Shown one piece after another: positions 42,886 through 52,089 of a stretch of 64,000 nucleotides of DNA. This DNA comes from Ruminococcus sp. HUN007 (GTDB taxonomy: Bacteria > Bacillota > Clostridia > Oscillospirales > Ruminococcaceae), in NCBI RefSeq assembly GCF_000712055.1, contig NZ_JOOA01000002.1:682001-746000 (forward strand), read 5' to 3'. The notes under the pieces are model-generated. The model saw only the letters and a list, made by a program, of their open reading frames with translations, searched no databases and was not told the DNA's origin. Position numbers and translations under genes: made by a program. Position 1 is the stretch's first letter, and each line of letters opens with the position of its first letter.

Positions 42886-43770
42886 TCATGAACGCAGTAT
42901 CTCTTTCAGCACCAGCAGATCCTGAACATCTGTCACGCCGTCTTTGTTCAGATCAGCTGCTCTGGGTTCAGCGGGCACTGTCTTTCCGAGGATAATGTCT
43001 GCAAGTGTGACGAAATCAGCAGTGTTTACTGCTTCGTCCTCATTTACGTCGCCTTTTATTCTTTTATCGCCGTGAATCTTAATGTATCCGTTGTACATTC
43101 CCTTTGTAAATACGAAAGCCATCTGAAGATTTCCGGCAGTGTCATTGGCTGAATTCATAAATGTATCGCCAACTACACCGTCATCGACATACGAAAAACC
43201 AATCGGGTAAACTTCGCCGCGGTCTGCATTTTCCGGAACGATAAAATCTATGGTAAACAGACTGCCTCTGTCTATTACCACATCTTTGTCGGAATATGCG
43301 TAAAACGCGATTTCACCGTCTTTCACGAGTGCTGATCCTGTTGTAAAATCAGTAACCGCTTTTCCGGGTGTAACAACTTCACCTTTTGAATTATTCTTTA
43401 TTTTCAGTCTGGTATCGTAGAACATATGAAACTTCATCATGCTTACCGGTTCTGTCGGACCGACAAGGCTTATATATATCCTCTGAACTTTACCCGGAGC
43501 ATCTTTGAGATCCAGTCCGATCTTATCAGCAAAGATCATGATCCATCCTTCAAAATCCCGGGGATCAACGGCAGAACATTTCCAGTCCGCCGGCTGAACC
43601 CAGCTGTGCCGGTCATACGGAACTTCCATGTCATCCTGTCTGTTGCACGGATTTTCCGAGCCTTCATAGGCAGCAGAGATATGTTCAGCAGGCACGCTGA
43701 ACGGACTGAATACAGCGCAGCAGGCAAGAACGCATGACATAAATGCTGCAGTGATTTTATTTATACTCAT
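42886..43770 (-). CDS. Cohesin-like plus dockerin adaptor (ScaC-like)
   Basis: 294 residues from the ATG at 43770 (AGAAAGGA upstream). Signal peptide about 1-33 (FMSCVLACCAVFSPFSVPA). The middle part (about 75-225) has cohesin-like beta-strands: VQRIYISLVGPTEPVSMMKF, YDTRLKIKN, LFTIDFIVPENADRG and YPIGFSYVDDGVVGDTF. The C-terminus is a dockerin with two calcium loops, GDVNEDEAVNTADFVTL (about 234) and ADLNKDGVTDVQDLLVL. This one-cohesin, one-dockerin layout and size match the ScaC adaptor of R. flavefaciens, which alters the binding specificity of the main scaffoldin. The cohesin call rests on strand pattern only. Confidence 0.72.
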   Translation of the reverse strand: MSINKITAAFMSCVLACCAVFSPFSVPAEHISAAYEGSENPCNRQDDMEVPYDRHSWVQPADWKCSAVDPRDFEGWIMIFADKIGLDLKDAPGKVQRIYISLVGPTEPVSMMKFHMFYDTRLKIKNNSKGEVVTPGKAVTDFTTGSALVKDGEIAFYAYSDKDVVIDRGSLFTIDFIVPENADRGEVYPIGFSYVDDGVVGDTFMNSANDTAGNLQMAFVFTKGMYNGYIKIHGDKRIKGDVNEDEAVNTADFVTLADIILGKTVPAEPRAADLNKDGVTDVQDLLVLKEILRS

Positions 43771-43808
43771 GATTTTATATTCCTTTCTGTCACAGTTAAG
43801 GGCATAAA

Positions 43809-43881
43809 AAGAAACACTGATCAAGTCAGTTTATTACTACGGATGTTTAAAAATCCCCAACGAACACTGAACAGATCAGCG
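43809..43881. repeat. Possible degenerate remnant of the terminal-inverted-repeat element
   Basis: It begins AAGAAACACTGATCAAG, like the left end of the 5785 element, and ends near ACTGAACAGATCAGCGA. The central hairpins are lost. It lies upstream of the ScaC-like start. Confidence 0.3.
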
Positions 43882-43894
43882 AAAAATAAATCAC

Positions 43895-45161
43895 TTAATA
43901 CGTTGCAGCTATATCTTTTTCCACTTCATCATCAGTTGAAATGACCTGTTTACGATTTTTCACACCGGCAAGCATTTCAAGATTTCTGATCCTGCGTTCT
44001 GTAAGTTCAGCGATTGCATGAATACGTCTTTCCTCCAGATAATCCTTTGCTTTTTCATCTGACAGTATATCGGTGATCATTTTTCGAACATCTGAAAGAG
44101 CAGAAAAATCGATCCAGTCAAACGACGAAACAAGCTTCAGCTGTTCTTCATGATGCTTCTTAAACGGCTTGCATACCACTTCAGAATCATCTCTCATCAT
44201 CGGAATGCTCTTGTCATATCCGAGTGAAGAACCGCTGTCGTATACCGGTGCCATACCGATCCATTCAAGTGTCTCTGCGTTACGTACCGCACCGAAATTA
44301 TTGAGATGCCTGTCCTCATTTGCGATAATATAATCGAGTACGATCATCCGGTCAAGAAACGCTCTTACTCCCGGAATGCCAAGCGTTTCCGCACAGTCGA
44401 TAAAATGCTGGTAAAGAGATTTATTATTCGGCTGCTTCTGTGTCTGAATGATACGCCACGCAGGAACGAGTTCCGAGCTACCGCTCACAAAATCCTCGCA
44501 CACGCTGTACGGAGCACCTTTATTCCAGATAACCCGGTACGGCACATGAGGAATTTCAAGTCTTTTCATGATCTCAGATGCTATCACTTCATTAAGCGGC
44601 TGCTGACGATACGGATTGGAACCGCCTTTGACCAGACATCGTTTTTCGTTTATGATTTTCCAGCGTTTTTTCAGATTTCCGTCAGATGTGTTATCCGGAG
44701 ATGAAAAATCAAGCGGATCTGCTTTCCTGCCGGCACCGAACAGAACATCACCAATATCATCGGAAAAATCATTATCAAAGAAGTTTATCTTTTCCCAGGT
44801 AAGTCCTGAGTTTTCCGGACAGATCCAGTACTGATCTGACAGACTGAGTCCGAAACAGCGTATCAGAAGTTCCCTTGTATCTTCTATCTGAAGCGTTTCC
44901 ATCGCTTCACGCACACCGGAGCGGCTCGACGGGATAGAGCGGTCCATCCACCACTCATTCAGTGCAGCCCGGTCGGCAATGCCTTTTTTTCACGCCAACA
45001 CCTACTGGAAGATGCTCAGGCGCAAACACATCCCCTATTTTCAGAATAAAACCGATATCTTCATCAAGACTGAGTTCCGCAACCGCCGTGCATCTGTGCA
45101 TAAGCGTAAACTTCAGTATTCCGTCCGGCAATGTGGCTGCTGATCTATTTGTTTCAGGCAT
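43895..45161 (-). pseudogene. HipA-like kinase, frameshifted
   Basis: Two frames (45161 to 44955 and 44947 to 43895) form one protein of about 420 residues. A T-run of seven at 44984-44990 breaks it; with one base fewer it reads VKKGIADRAALNEWWMDRSI across the junction. The start follows AGGAG at 7 bases. The C-terminal kinase-like half has VKGGSNPYRQQPLNEVIAS (phosphate-binding region), then DYIIANEDRHLNNFGAVRN with the catalytic Asp/Asn and APVYDSGSSLG with the metal-binding Asp, as in HipA/CtkA-type Ser/Thr kinases. No HipB partner is adjacent. The frameshift may be a sequencing error, because the catalytic half is well conserved. Confidence 0.75.
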
Positions 45162-45259
45162 AGTGTTCACTCCTCTCCAGCCAGCGTGTTCATAATGCAG
45201 TCAAACTATTACTTACAATTATACCTTGTTTTATTCGTTTCGTCAAATGTCTGTTTCCC

Positions 45260-45288
45260 TTGAAAAATCGACTGATAAGTGCTATACT
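45260..45288 (+). promoter_or_regulatory. Sigma-A promoter of the HD-GYP gene
   Basis: TTGAAA (45260-45265), 17 bases, TATACT (45283-45288). The leader is about 125 bases and contains a small GGCAGCTTAGCTGC hairpin but no recognisable c-di-GMP riboswitch. Confidence 0.65.
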
Positions 45289-45421
45289 AAAAGTATACAC
45301 ATATAAAATAGTGCCGGGGTTTACAGCACATTTACAGGCAGCTTAGCTGCATCGGAATAAAATGATTGTTTATAGTGAACGTAATTTTTCACTGTAAAAA
45401 TTGATATACAGGGGATCAGTT

Positions 45422-47827
45422 ATGGGGTACATTTTAGATTTAATAAAAGAATATCAGATGAATATAATGCTCGTCCTCAGCAGTATATGCGGGATGCTTG
45501 CATTTTTCGTCCTTATAACTAAAACACTTACAAAACGAAGAAAATGGATAATGCTTGCGCTTGAGCTGGCTTCCATGCTTCTTCTTGTTTTTGACAGGTT
45601 TGCATACTACTATCGCGGCAATACTGATGTCGTCGGATACTGGATGGTCAGGATAAGCAATTTTTTGGTATTTATGTTTACTCTTGCTATACCGCTGATC
45701 TTTACGCTCTATCTTATAGATATTCTCGTAAGCGACGATAAATATGACAAACCACCATTACGACTGCGGCATTCGTGTTATATCGCCGTGATAGGATTGT
45801 CACTTCTTATCATCTCGCAGTTTACAGGATTTTACTATACTTTCGATGAATTAAACTGCTATCAGAGAGCAGACGGATTTATAATTTCATATATCTTTCC
45901 GTTAGCCATTCTGCTTATCGACCTTTCAGTTGTAATCGACAATTACAGACGGCTTGGCAGATTTCTTGGCCTGTCTCTCCTGCTCTTTTCGATTGTTCCG
46001 ACCAGTGCAGCTGTTCTTCAGATATTCGTTTACGGCATATCATTTACCAATATATCCCTTGTCGGAATGGCCATGATCACATATATCATGTCACTTATCG
46101 ACACGAACGATATGCTTGAACAGGCAAGTATGCGTGAAATAGAGCTTGAACGTGAGGAACGCAGAAACATGAAGCTGCTTTTCGAACAGACGGCTTCAGC
46201 ACTTGCAAATGCGATCGATGCAAAGGATAAGTACACTCACGGACATTCACGCCGCGTAGCGAAATATTCCCAGAAAATAGCGCATTATGCCGGTAAAACC
46301 GATAAAGAGTGTGAGGAGATCTATTTTGCCGCTCTGCTTCATGACGTAGGCAAAATAGGTATTCAGGACAGCATAATCAACAAGGAAGGAAAACTCACTG
46401 ACGAGGAATATGCTATCATCAAATCTCACCCGGTCATTGGAAAACAGATACTTTCCAGTATTAGTCAGTCGCCTTATCTGTCATTGGGTGCTAATTATCA
46501 TCACGAAAGATATGACGGTAACGGCTATCCTGAAGGACTTAAGGGAGAAGATATTCCTGATCTCGCCAGAATAATCGCCGTCGCAGATGCCTACGACGCA
46601 ATGACATCCAAACGAAGCTACCGCGATCCTATACCTCAGCAGATAGTACGTGAGGAATTTGTAAAGGGTATCGGAACACAGTTTGATCCGGTTTACGCAA
46701 AGATAATGATACATTTCATCGATCTTGACTCGGAATACCAGATGAAGGAACGTGAAGATCCTTATGAACTTGAAGGTGACACTTCCCTTGTATGCAGCAG
46801 TTACCGTTCATCTTCATCGGCAGGAATACTGCTTACAAACACATTCACACATATTCGCCTTACTACAAAGATGAATGACGGTTTTAAGGAAGACATTTTT
46901 ATTCCTACATTCATCATTTTTGATTCCATCGATGCACGTGTATATGAAGACGAAAATAAACGCCGCGATCTGTTTTATCTTGAATATGCAACCATCCGTG
47001 CTGACGGTGTAATAGAGGTATCAGAAGCCAGAAACGTAAAGTCTGAAACAAAAGATATAAAATCCGCCGCTGAAGAATCGAAAGCGTTCATCCACGATGA
47101 AGTAACGATCGAACTCGATGCAGTACGTTTCAAAGATCATGCACTTATCCGCATGACAGACGGCTTCCGTTCGCATGAGATAATTCTCGCTCTTCAGGAC
47201 AGCACAAGATTTGCATATATCTCAGTTACAGGCGAGCACTGCACAATAACAGACGTTGACGTAAACAAAACTGATGAGGAGATCAGTGAAGGCTTTATTC
47301 CGCGTATTGCTGAAGAGATAAGCTACATAAACGTTCCTGCCGGAGATATTCCGAATGTTCAGGTAGACGGATGGCGCGCCGCCTCTTCACAAGGAATAAA
47401 AGTTACTGACGGTATGAAGATAAGTTTCCACACCATGAGCCTTCCGACCGCCAGACTGGTATGGCACTGCGCTTTCGCCTTTCTGTTCACTTCAGATGAC
47501 GGTAAACCTGACGGTGAGAATTACCGTGAACTAACTGTTCTGCGACTTGACGGTGAAGGCTGGGAAGAAGACGAACTTGCTGATAATCAGGTTTCTGTTA
47601 CAAAGCTTGATTCATTTACAAACTGGAACGACTGGAAAACGAAAAACAAATCCGGCCTTGACTGTGAACTTACGTACCACAAAGAAAAGGGTAAGGTTAT
47701 TATCACAACGGAATACTGCGGTCTTTCGATACGTTCTGTAACGACATATGAAGAAACTGTCCCGGAAGTATACACTGCGCTGACAGGTGATCAGTGCGCG
47801 ATCACCAATATACGTATAAAAAGATAA
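45422..47827 (+). CDS. Membrane HD-GYP phosphodiesterase with C-terminal beta domains
   Basis: 801 residues from the ATG at 45422 (AGGGG 7 bases upstream). Residues about 1-230 have seven hydrophobic segments, a histidine-kinase-like sensor membrane region. After a coiled coil the HD-GYP domain (about 262-430) has HSRRVAKYS, LLHDVGKIGI, HPVIGKQIL and HHERYDGNGYPEGLKGEDIP, all metal and GYP residues present. It should degrade cyclic di-GMP. The last 370 residues are beta-rich (FTHIRLTTKMNDGFKEDIF onward) and not a family I know. They might be an unusual output or binding module. Terminator at 47842. Confidence 0.88.
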   Translation: MGYILDLIKEYQMNIMLVLSSICGMLAFFVLITKTLTKRRKWIMLALELASMLLLVFDRFAYYYRGNTDVVGYWMVRISNFLVFMFTLAIPLIFTLYLIDILVSDDKYDKPPLRLRHSCYIAVIGLSLLIISQFTGFYYTFDELNCYQRADGFIISYIFPLAILLIDLSVVIDNYRRLGRFLGLSLLLFSIVPTSAAVLQIFVYGISFTNISLVGMAMITYIMSLIDTNDMLEQASMREIELEREERRNMKLLFEQTASALANAIDAKDKYTHGHSRRVAKYSQKIAHYAGKTDKECEEIYFAALLHDVGKIGIQDSIINKEGKLTDEEYAIIKSHPVIGKQILSSISQSPYLSLGANYHHERYDGNGYPEGLKGEDIPDLARIIAVADAYDAMTSKRSYRDPIPQQIVREEFVKGIGTQFDPVYAKIMIHFIDLDSEYQMKEREDPYELEGDTSLVCSSYRSSSSAGILLTNTFTHIRLTTKMNDGFKEDIFIPTFIIFDSIDARVYEDENKRRDLFYLEYATIRADGVIEVSEARNVKSETKDIKSAAEESKAFIHDEVTIELDAVRFKDHALIRMTDGFRSHEIILALQDSTRFAYISVTGEHCTITDVDVNKTDEEISEGFIPRIAEEISYINVPAGDIPNVQVDGWRAASSQGIKVTDGMKISFHTMSLPTARLVWHCAFAFLFTSDDGKPDGENYRELTVLRLDGEGWEEDELADNQVSVTKLDSFTNWNDWKTKNKSGLDCELTYHKEKGKVIITTEYCGLSIRSVTTYEETVPEVYTALTGDQCAITNIRIKR

Positions 47828-47841
47828 AGATATTCATTAAA

Positions 47842-47889
47842 ACGCTGATCAGGGCACATTTCATCCCTGATCAGCGTATTTGTTTTTTT
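47842..47889 (+). terminator. Intrinsic terminator
   Basis: Perfect 13-bp stem ACGCTGATCAGGG/CCCTGATCAGCGT with a 10-base loop, followed by ATTTGTTTTTTT. It ends the HD-GYP transcript. Confidence 0.93.
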
Positions 47890-47898
47890 CAAAAATCA

Positions 47899-47927
47899 TT
47901 GACTGTATATCAGAAAAGTGGTATAAT
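47899..47927 (+). promoter_or_regulatory. Sigma-A promoter of the ferredoxin oxidoreductase operon
   Basis: TTGACT (47899-47904), 17 bases, TATAAT (47922-47927), just after the HD-GYP terminator. The next gene starts at 48067. Confidence 0.8.
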
Positions 47928-47955
47928 AGAACTGTTAATTCAAACATTTGCTTTC

Positions 47956-47996
47956 ATGTTATATTCCCTTCACGGGGAATATGACATATTTTTTGT
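47956..47996 (+). terminator. Terminator-like hairpin inside the operon leader (possible attenuator)
   Basis: ATGTTATATTCCC and GGGAATATGACAT pair over 13 bp with one wobble and are followed by ATTTTTTG. It lies about 25 bases downstream of the predicted transcription start and 70 bases before the first gene. It would terminate unless prevented, so it is an attenuator or the end of a short RNA of about 60 nt. Confidence 0.65.
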
Positions 47997-48066
47997 CAGG
48001 ACGAGGAAAAACGCACCTGCAGAAGAAGCATACAATCCGCCAGAATTAGTGTAAAGGATAATTCGA

Positions 48067-48717
48067 ATGCAGTTTAAAAAGATTACGATCATCACAGGCG
48101 AATACGGATCAGGCAAGACCAATCTTGCTGTAAATCTCGCATATGCAATGAAGGAAAACGGAACGACCGCGATCGTTGACATCGATACAGTCAATCCGTA
48201 TTTCAGGACTGCTGACTTCAGAGATGAGCTTACTGAAAACGGCATCGATGTGATCACACCTGATTTTGCAAATTCAAATCTTGATCTTCCTGTGCTCAAC
48301 TTTGACATTGAACGTATCATCCGCTCTCACGATCACACAGTCATCGACGTAGGCGGTTCAGACGCCGGAGCATTCGCTCTTGGCAGATATCAGCATGTCA
48401 TCGAAAAGTACGCAGGCGACTACGATATACTGTACGTATACAATATGTACCGTACAACAGAGGTTTCGGCTGAGGAAACCGTTACCCTGATGCACGAAAT
48501 AGAAATGGCCTGCCGTATGAAAGTCACAGGACTTGTAAACAACCCTAATCTCGGAGCAGAAACCACAGCTGCCATCGTTGAGAACGCCTCCGGCTTCTCT
48601 GATGACATAGTGAAACTTACCGGACTTCCTGTTAAGTTCAGGTGCATACCTGAAAATCTCGTTCCGTCTGAAGGAGACTTTACAGTAAAAAGAAAAGTAA
48701 AACTCATCTGGGAATGA
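48067..48717 (+). CDS. ParA/MinD-like P-loop ATPase
   Basis: 216 residues. The P-loop GEYGSGKTNLAVNLA at the N-terminus and AIVDIDTVNPYFRTAD (switch and Walker A' region), then TVIDVGGSDAGAFALGRY, put it in the SIMIBI class of ATPases. It stands before the four genes of a 2-oxoacid:ferredoxin oxidoreductase, a placement seen in other clostridia. A role in maturation or metal-cluster delivery for that enzyme is guessed from context only. Confidence 0.75.
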   Translation: MQFKKITIITGEYGSGKTNLAVNLAYAMKENGTTAIVDIDTVNPYFRTADFRDELTENGIDVITPDFANSNLDLPVLNFDIERIIRSHDHTVIDVGGSDAGAFALGRYQHVIEKYAGDYDILYVYNMYRTTEVSAEETVTLMHEIEMACRMKVTGLVNNPNLGAETTAAIVENASGFSDDIVKLTGLPVKFRCIPENLVPSEGDFTVKRKVKLIWE

Positions 48718-48803
48718 TCTGACACTGTTATCCCTGCGGCCGGCTGCCGCCTTCAATATAAGGATAAACCAGAAATATTAAAAGAGTAAAAGAGGCGAAA
48801 AGA

Positions 48804-49010
48804 ATGATAACCATAAACTTCGAAAGATGTAAAGGCTGCGGACTCTGCGTTGAAGCATGTCCGAAAAAGATAATCAGACTCTCTGAGGAAAAGCATAACC
48901 AGAAGGGATACTATCCTGCAGAATGTACTGACAATTCTAAATGTATTTCCTGCGCACTGTGTGCAATGATGTGCCCTGACTGCGTTATAAAAGTTGAAAA
49001 AGGAGAATAA
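48804..49010 (+). CDS. 2-oxoacid:ferredoxin oxidoreductase delta subunit (2x[4Fe-4S] ferredoxin)
   Basis: 68 residues with two ferredoxin motifs: CKGCGLCVEACPKK and CISCALCAMMCPDC. It carries electrons from the thiamine-diphosphate site of the oxidoreductase to ferredoxin. It is followed after two bases by the alpha subunit, so they are translated together. The subunit order delta, alpha, beta, gamma fits the VOR/KOR families. Confidence 0.93.
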   Translation: MITINFERCKGCGLCVEACPKKIIRLSEEKHNQKGYYPAECTDNSKCISCALCAMMCPDCVIKVEKGE

Positions 49011-49012
49011 TA

Positions 49013-50071
49013 ATGGAAAGAGTTCTTATGAAAGGCAACGAAGCTCTTGCTGAGGCTGCTATCCGTGCAGGCTGCAAATGCTTCTTCGCATATCCTATAA
49101 CACCTCAGACTGAGGTAGCTGCTTATCTTGCAAAAAACATGAAGAAGAGAAACATCACATTTCTCCAGGCTGAAAGTGAACTTGCTGCTGTAAACATGGT
49201 ACTCGGAGCAAGCTCAGCAGGTGTCAGAACAATGACATCAAGCTCTTCACCGGGAATCTCCCTCAAGAGTGAAGGTGTTTCATACCTCGCAGGTTCAGAC
49301 CTTCCTGCTGTTATCGTAAACGTACAGCGTGGCGGCCCGGGTCTCGGAAGCATCCAGCCTTCGCAGTCAGACTACTGGCAGGCTACAAAGGCTCTCGGCC
49401 ACGGCGACTTCCAGCTCATCGTTTTCGCACCTGCTTCTGTTCAGGAAACAGTTGACATGACTATCAGAGCTTTCGAGGAAGCTGACAGATACCGTATGCC
49501 TGTAATGATCCTCACAGACGGCTTTATCGGTCAGATGATGGAACCTGTTACATTCTCCGACGAAGCTCCTAAGCTTGAACCTAAGGAATGGGCTGCATGC
49601 GGCCACAAAGGCGGAAGAAAGCACAACATCATCAACTCACTCTTCCTCCAGCCGGATGAACTCGAAGCTTCAGTTAACGCAAGATACGAAAAGTACGAAA
49701 CGATCAAGAAGAACATCCACGACGCTGAGATCTACAAGTGTGAAGATGCTGACCTCGTTATCACTGCTTTCGGTACAACAGCACGTGTTGCAAAGTCTGC
49801 TGTAAACCAGGCAAGAGAAAAAGGCATCAAGGCTGGTCTTTTCAGACCAAAGACACTCTGGCCTTTCCCTGTTGAAGAGATCAACGAAGCATGTAAGAAC
49901 GCAAAGAAAGTATTAAGCGTTGAAATGTCAAAGGGACAGATGGTTGATGACATCCGTCTTGCTCTCAATTGCAGAATTCCAGTAGAATTCTTCGGCAGAA
50001 ACGGCGGTAATATCCCGACACCTGCTGAAATTCTCGATCAGATAGTAAAGATATCAGAAAGGGGTCTCTAA
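49013..50071 (+). CDS. vorB: 2-oxoacid:ferredoxin oxidoreductase alpha subunit (VorB/KorA type)
   Basis: 352 residues. FFAYPITPQTEVAAYLAKNM at the N-terminus, FLQAESELAAVNMVLGASSA and TSSSSPGISLKSEGVSYLAG are the conserved pyrimidine-binding domain of the alpha subunit. The C-terminal half (VITAFGTTARVAK) is the transketolase-like domain. The enzyme oxidatively decarboxylates 2-oxoacids to acyl-CoA with reduction of ferredoxin. The substrate, 2-oxoglutarate or branched-chain 2-oxoisovalerate, cannot be settled from sequence alone; closest annotated clostridial relatives are usually called VorB. Confidence 0.9.
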   Translation: MERVLMKGNEALAEAAIRAGCKCFFAYPITPQTEVAAYLAKNMKKRNITFLQAESELAAVNMVLGASSAGVRTMTSSSSPGISLKSEGVSYLAGSDLPAVIVNVQRGGPGLGSIQPSQSDYWQATKALGHGDFQLIVFAPASVQETVDMTIRAFEEADRYRMPVMILTDGFIGQMMEPVTFSDEAPKLEPKEWAACGHKGGRKHNIINSLFLQPDELEASVNARYEKYETIKKNIHDAEIYKCEDADLVITAFGTTARVAKSAVNQAREKGIKAGLFRPKTLWPFPVEEINEACKNAKKVLSVEMSKGQMVDDIRLALNCRIPVEFFGRNGGNIPTPAEILDQIVKISERGL

Positions 50072-50072
50072 T

Positions 50073-50837
50073 ATGGCAGTAGTATTTGACAAACCGCACG
50101 CACTCTGCGACGTACCTACAACTTACTGTCCTGGATGTACACACGGTATCATCCACAGACTCGTAGCAGAAGTAATGGACGAGCTCGCTATCGAAGGAAA
50201 AACTATCGGTATTTTCCCTGTAGGCTGCTCAGTAATGGCATATAAGTTTTTTGAATGTGACATGGTAGGCGCTCCTCACGGAAGAGCTCCGGCTGTTGCA
50301 ACAGGTATCAAGAGAGCACTTCCTGATTCTGTAGTATTCACATATCAGGGTGACGGAGACCTCGCAGCTATCGGTACATGTGAAACTGTTCACGCTGCTG
50401 CAAGAGGCGAAAACATCACTGTTATCTTCGTAAACAACACTATTTACGGTATGACAGGCGGTCAGATGGCTCCTACAACTCTTCCTGGCCAGGTAACACA
50501 GACAACTCCTTACGGACGTGAACCGGAGATCCAGGGTTATCCGGTAAAGGTATGCGAAATGCTCGCAACAATCGACGGTACAGCTCTTGCACAGAGAGTT
50601 TCAGTTGATACTCCTGCTCACATCCGTGAAGCAAAGAAGGCTATAAAGAAGGCTTTCGAAAACCAGATAAACGGAAAAGGCTTCTCACTTGTTGAAGTAC
50701 TCTCAACATGTCCTACAAACTGGGGTCTCACTCCTGTTGACGCTCTCCAGAGATTACGTGATGAAATGATCCCGTACTTCCCTCTCGGAGTTTACAAGGA
50801 CGAAGCAGTATGGAACAAGGAAGAAAAGGCTGACTGA
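50073..50837 (+). CDS. 2-oxoacid:ferredoxin oxidoreductase beta subunit (TPP-binding)
   Basis: 254 residues. The TPP- and magnesium-binding motif is [20 protein letters not shown], followed by [25 protein letters not shown] near residue 18 matches the Cys pair of the family. It binds thiamine diphosphate and, in some families, an iron-sulfur cluster. It starts one base after the alpha stop. Confidence 0.93.
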   Translation: MAVVFDKPHALCDVPTTYCPGCTHGIIHRLVAEVMDELAIEGKTIGIFPVGCSVMAYKFFECDMVGAPHGRAPAVATGIKRALPDSVVFTYQGDGDLAAIGTCETVHAAARGENITVIFVNNTIYGMTGGQMAPTTLPGQVTQTTPYGREPEIQGYPVKVCEMLATIDGTALAQRVSVDTPAHIREAKKAIKKAFENQINGKGFSLVEVLSTCPTNWGLTPVDALQRLRDEMIPYFPLGVYKDEAVWNKEEKAD

Positions 50838-50850
50838 AAGGAGAACTAAA

Positions 50851-51399
50851 ATGCTTACAGAAACCATTATATGCGGATTCGGCGGACAGGGCGTTCTCTT
50901 CTCAGGAAAACTCCTTGCAAACGCTGCTCTTATGGAAGGAAAAGAACTTTCATGGCTTCCTTCATACGGTCCGGAAATGCGCGGCGGTACATGTAACTGT
51001 TCAGTATGTATCTCAGACGACCCGATCGGTTCGCCGCTCGTTACAGCACCTGACATTGTTATCGCAATGAACGGTCCTTCATTCGACAAGTTCGAACCAA
51101 TGGTAAAGCCGGGCGGAATCGTATTCGCTGACAGCTCTATCATCGACAGAAAGTCTACACGTGACGATATCACTGTTTACTACATTCCTTCAACAGAAAT
51201 GGCAAAGGAAAACGGCCTCACAGGTATGGCCAACATCATCATCCTCGGTAAGGTTATCAGAGAATGCTCTGACAGATACTTCGGAATCGACGATAAAAAA
51301 ATCATTTCAGTTTTCGAAAAGATCATCCCACCGAAAAAGGCTGCTATGATAGAAAAGAACACTAACGCTTTCAAGCTCGGATATGAATACGAGAAGTAA
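50851..51399 (+). CDS. 2-oxoacid:ferredoxin oxidoreductase gamma subunit
   Basis: 182 residues. [19 protein letters not shown] and [20 protein letters not shown] are the gamma-subunit signature; this domain binds coenzyme A. It completes the four-subunit enzyme. The gap from beta is 13 bases and contains AAAGGAG. A terminator follows at 51422. All four genes show the strong codon bias of highly expressed genes. Confidence 0.92.
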   Translation: MLTETIICGFGGQGVLFSGKLLANAALMEGKELSWLPSYGPEMRGGTCNCSVCISDDPIGSPLVTAPDIVIAMNGPSFDKFEPMVKPGGIVFADSSIIDRKSTRDDITVYYIPSTEMAKENGLTGMANIIILGKVIRECSDRYFGIDDKKIISVFEKIIPPKKAAMIEKNTNAFKLGYEYEK

Positions 51400-51421
51400 T
51401 TCGTAATCGGATATAAATGTT

Positions 51422-51457
51422 ACAGCCGTGAAGGTATTTTACCTTCACGGCTGTTTT
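51422..51457 (+). terminator. Intrinsic terminator of the oxidoreductase operon
   Basis: Perfect 14-bp stem ACAGCCGTGAAGGT/ACCTTCACGGCTGT with a 5-base loop, followed by TTTT. The two-hairpin element copy D begins immediately after it. Its stem is nearly identical to the terminator at 53627-53663. Confidence 0.9.
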
Positions 51458-51523
51458 ATGGTGGTGCGCTTTCAGCGCACAATTGAATTGGGCATACCTG
51501 AATAGGTATGCCCAACCTTTTAT
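51458..51523 (+). repeat. ATGGTRG two-hairpin element, copy D (66 bp)
   Basis: ATGGTGG, hairpin 1 TGCGCT-TTC-AGCGCA, linker CAATTGAATT, hairpin 2 GGGCATACCT-GAAT-AGGTATGCCC, then AACCTTTTATT. Skeleton as in copies A-C, but all paired bases differ. Confidence 0.85.
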
Positions 51524-51535
51524 TCGTTTTCAATT

Positions 51536-51895
51536 TTATTTATTGACATAAACATCCACTCCTTTTGTATCAATCTCATCTATCAGCCATTCACTGTGTA
51601 TAGTGTTGTAATGTACAACATCAGCATTAACATCCAGAAGACTTCTTATTGGTCTGGATATACTAAAAAATTCTTCATCAGAAAGGATATCCGGAGCATC
51701 AACAGCAATATCAAGATCACTACCCATACCGCAGTTACGGGTCACTGCACTTCCGAACACCCGAATACGTTTTATAGCTTCGCAGGAACCGGCAAAATCA
51801 ATAACTTTCTGAACCTGCTTTTGCATCGACGGAAAAATATGTATCAAAACATCATCACCATCGCAGCGTTTTGGAAAACTGTACATGTCCTTCAC
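51536..51895 (-). CDS. MNT-type minimal nucleotidyltransferase
   Basis: 119 residues. The core GSAVTRNCGMGSDLDIAVDA (about 48-67) is the GSxxR...DxD motif of minimal nucleotidyltransferases, the antitoxin-like half of HEPN-MNT modules. Distal VDVYV may supply the third carboxylate. No HEPN partner lies on either side; the neighbours are a repeat element and a non-coding stretch. It could be an orphan, or it could act on a partner elsewhere. Confidence 0.8.
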   Translation of the reverse strand: MKDMYSFPKRCDGDDVLIHIFPSMQKQVQKVIDFAGSCEAIKRIRVFGSAVTRNCGMGSDLDIAVDAPDILSDEEFFSISRPIRSLLDVNADVVHYNTIHSEWLIDEIDTKGVDVYVNK

Positions 51896-52023
51896 TTCCT
51901 CTCATTGTTATCTCAGTTTCATTACATGTAAATTGTTAACTATCTATTATTAGTATACTATAGCAAAACTGATTTGGCAATAGAAAGTTTATCATTATAC
52001 AGGTGGAACTGTTCATCTACGAA

Positions 52024-52089
52024 ATGGTAGTGTGCCTACGGCACACAATTGAATTTGGCATACCCATTCGGGTATGCCAAACCTTTTAA
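52024..52089 (+). repeat. ATGGTRG two-hairpin element, copy E (66 bp)
   Basis: ATGGTAG, hairpin 1 TGTGCC-TAC-GGCACA, linker CAATTGAAT, hairpin 2 TTGGCATACCC-ATTC-GGGTATGCCAA, then ACCTTTTAA. Compared with copy D, both arms of each stem have changed together so pairing is kept. It runs directly into the 34-bp tandem repeats. Confidence 0.85.

Noticed and set aside
45289..45421. c-di-GMP riboswitch in the HD-GYP leader
   Set aside because: Only a small GGCAGCTTAGCTGC hairpin is present; the conserved GEMM core bases are not seen.
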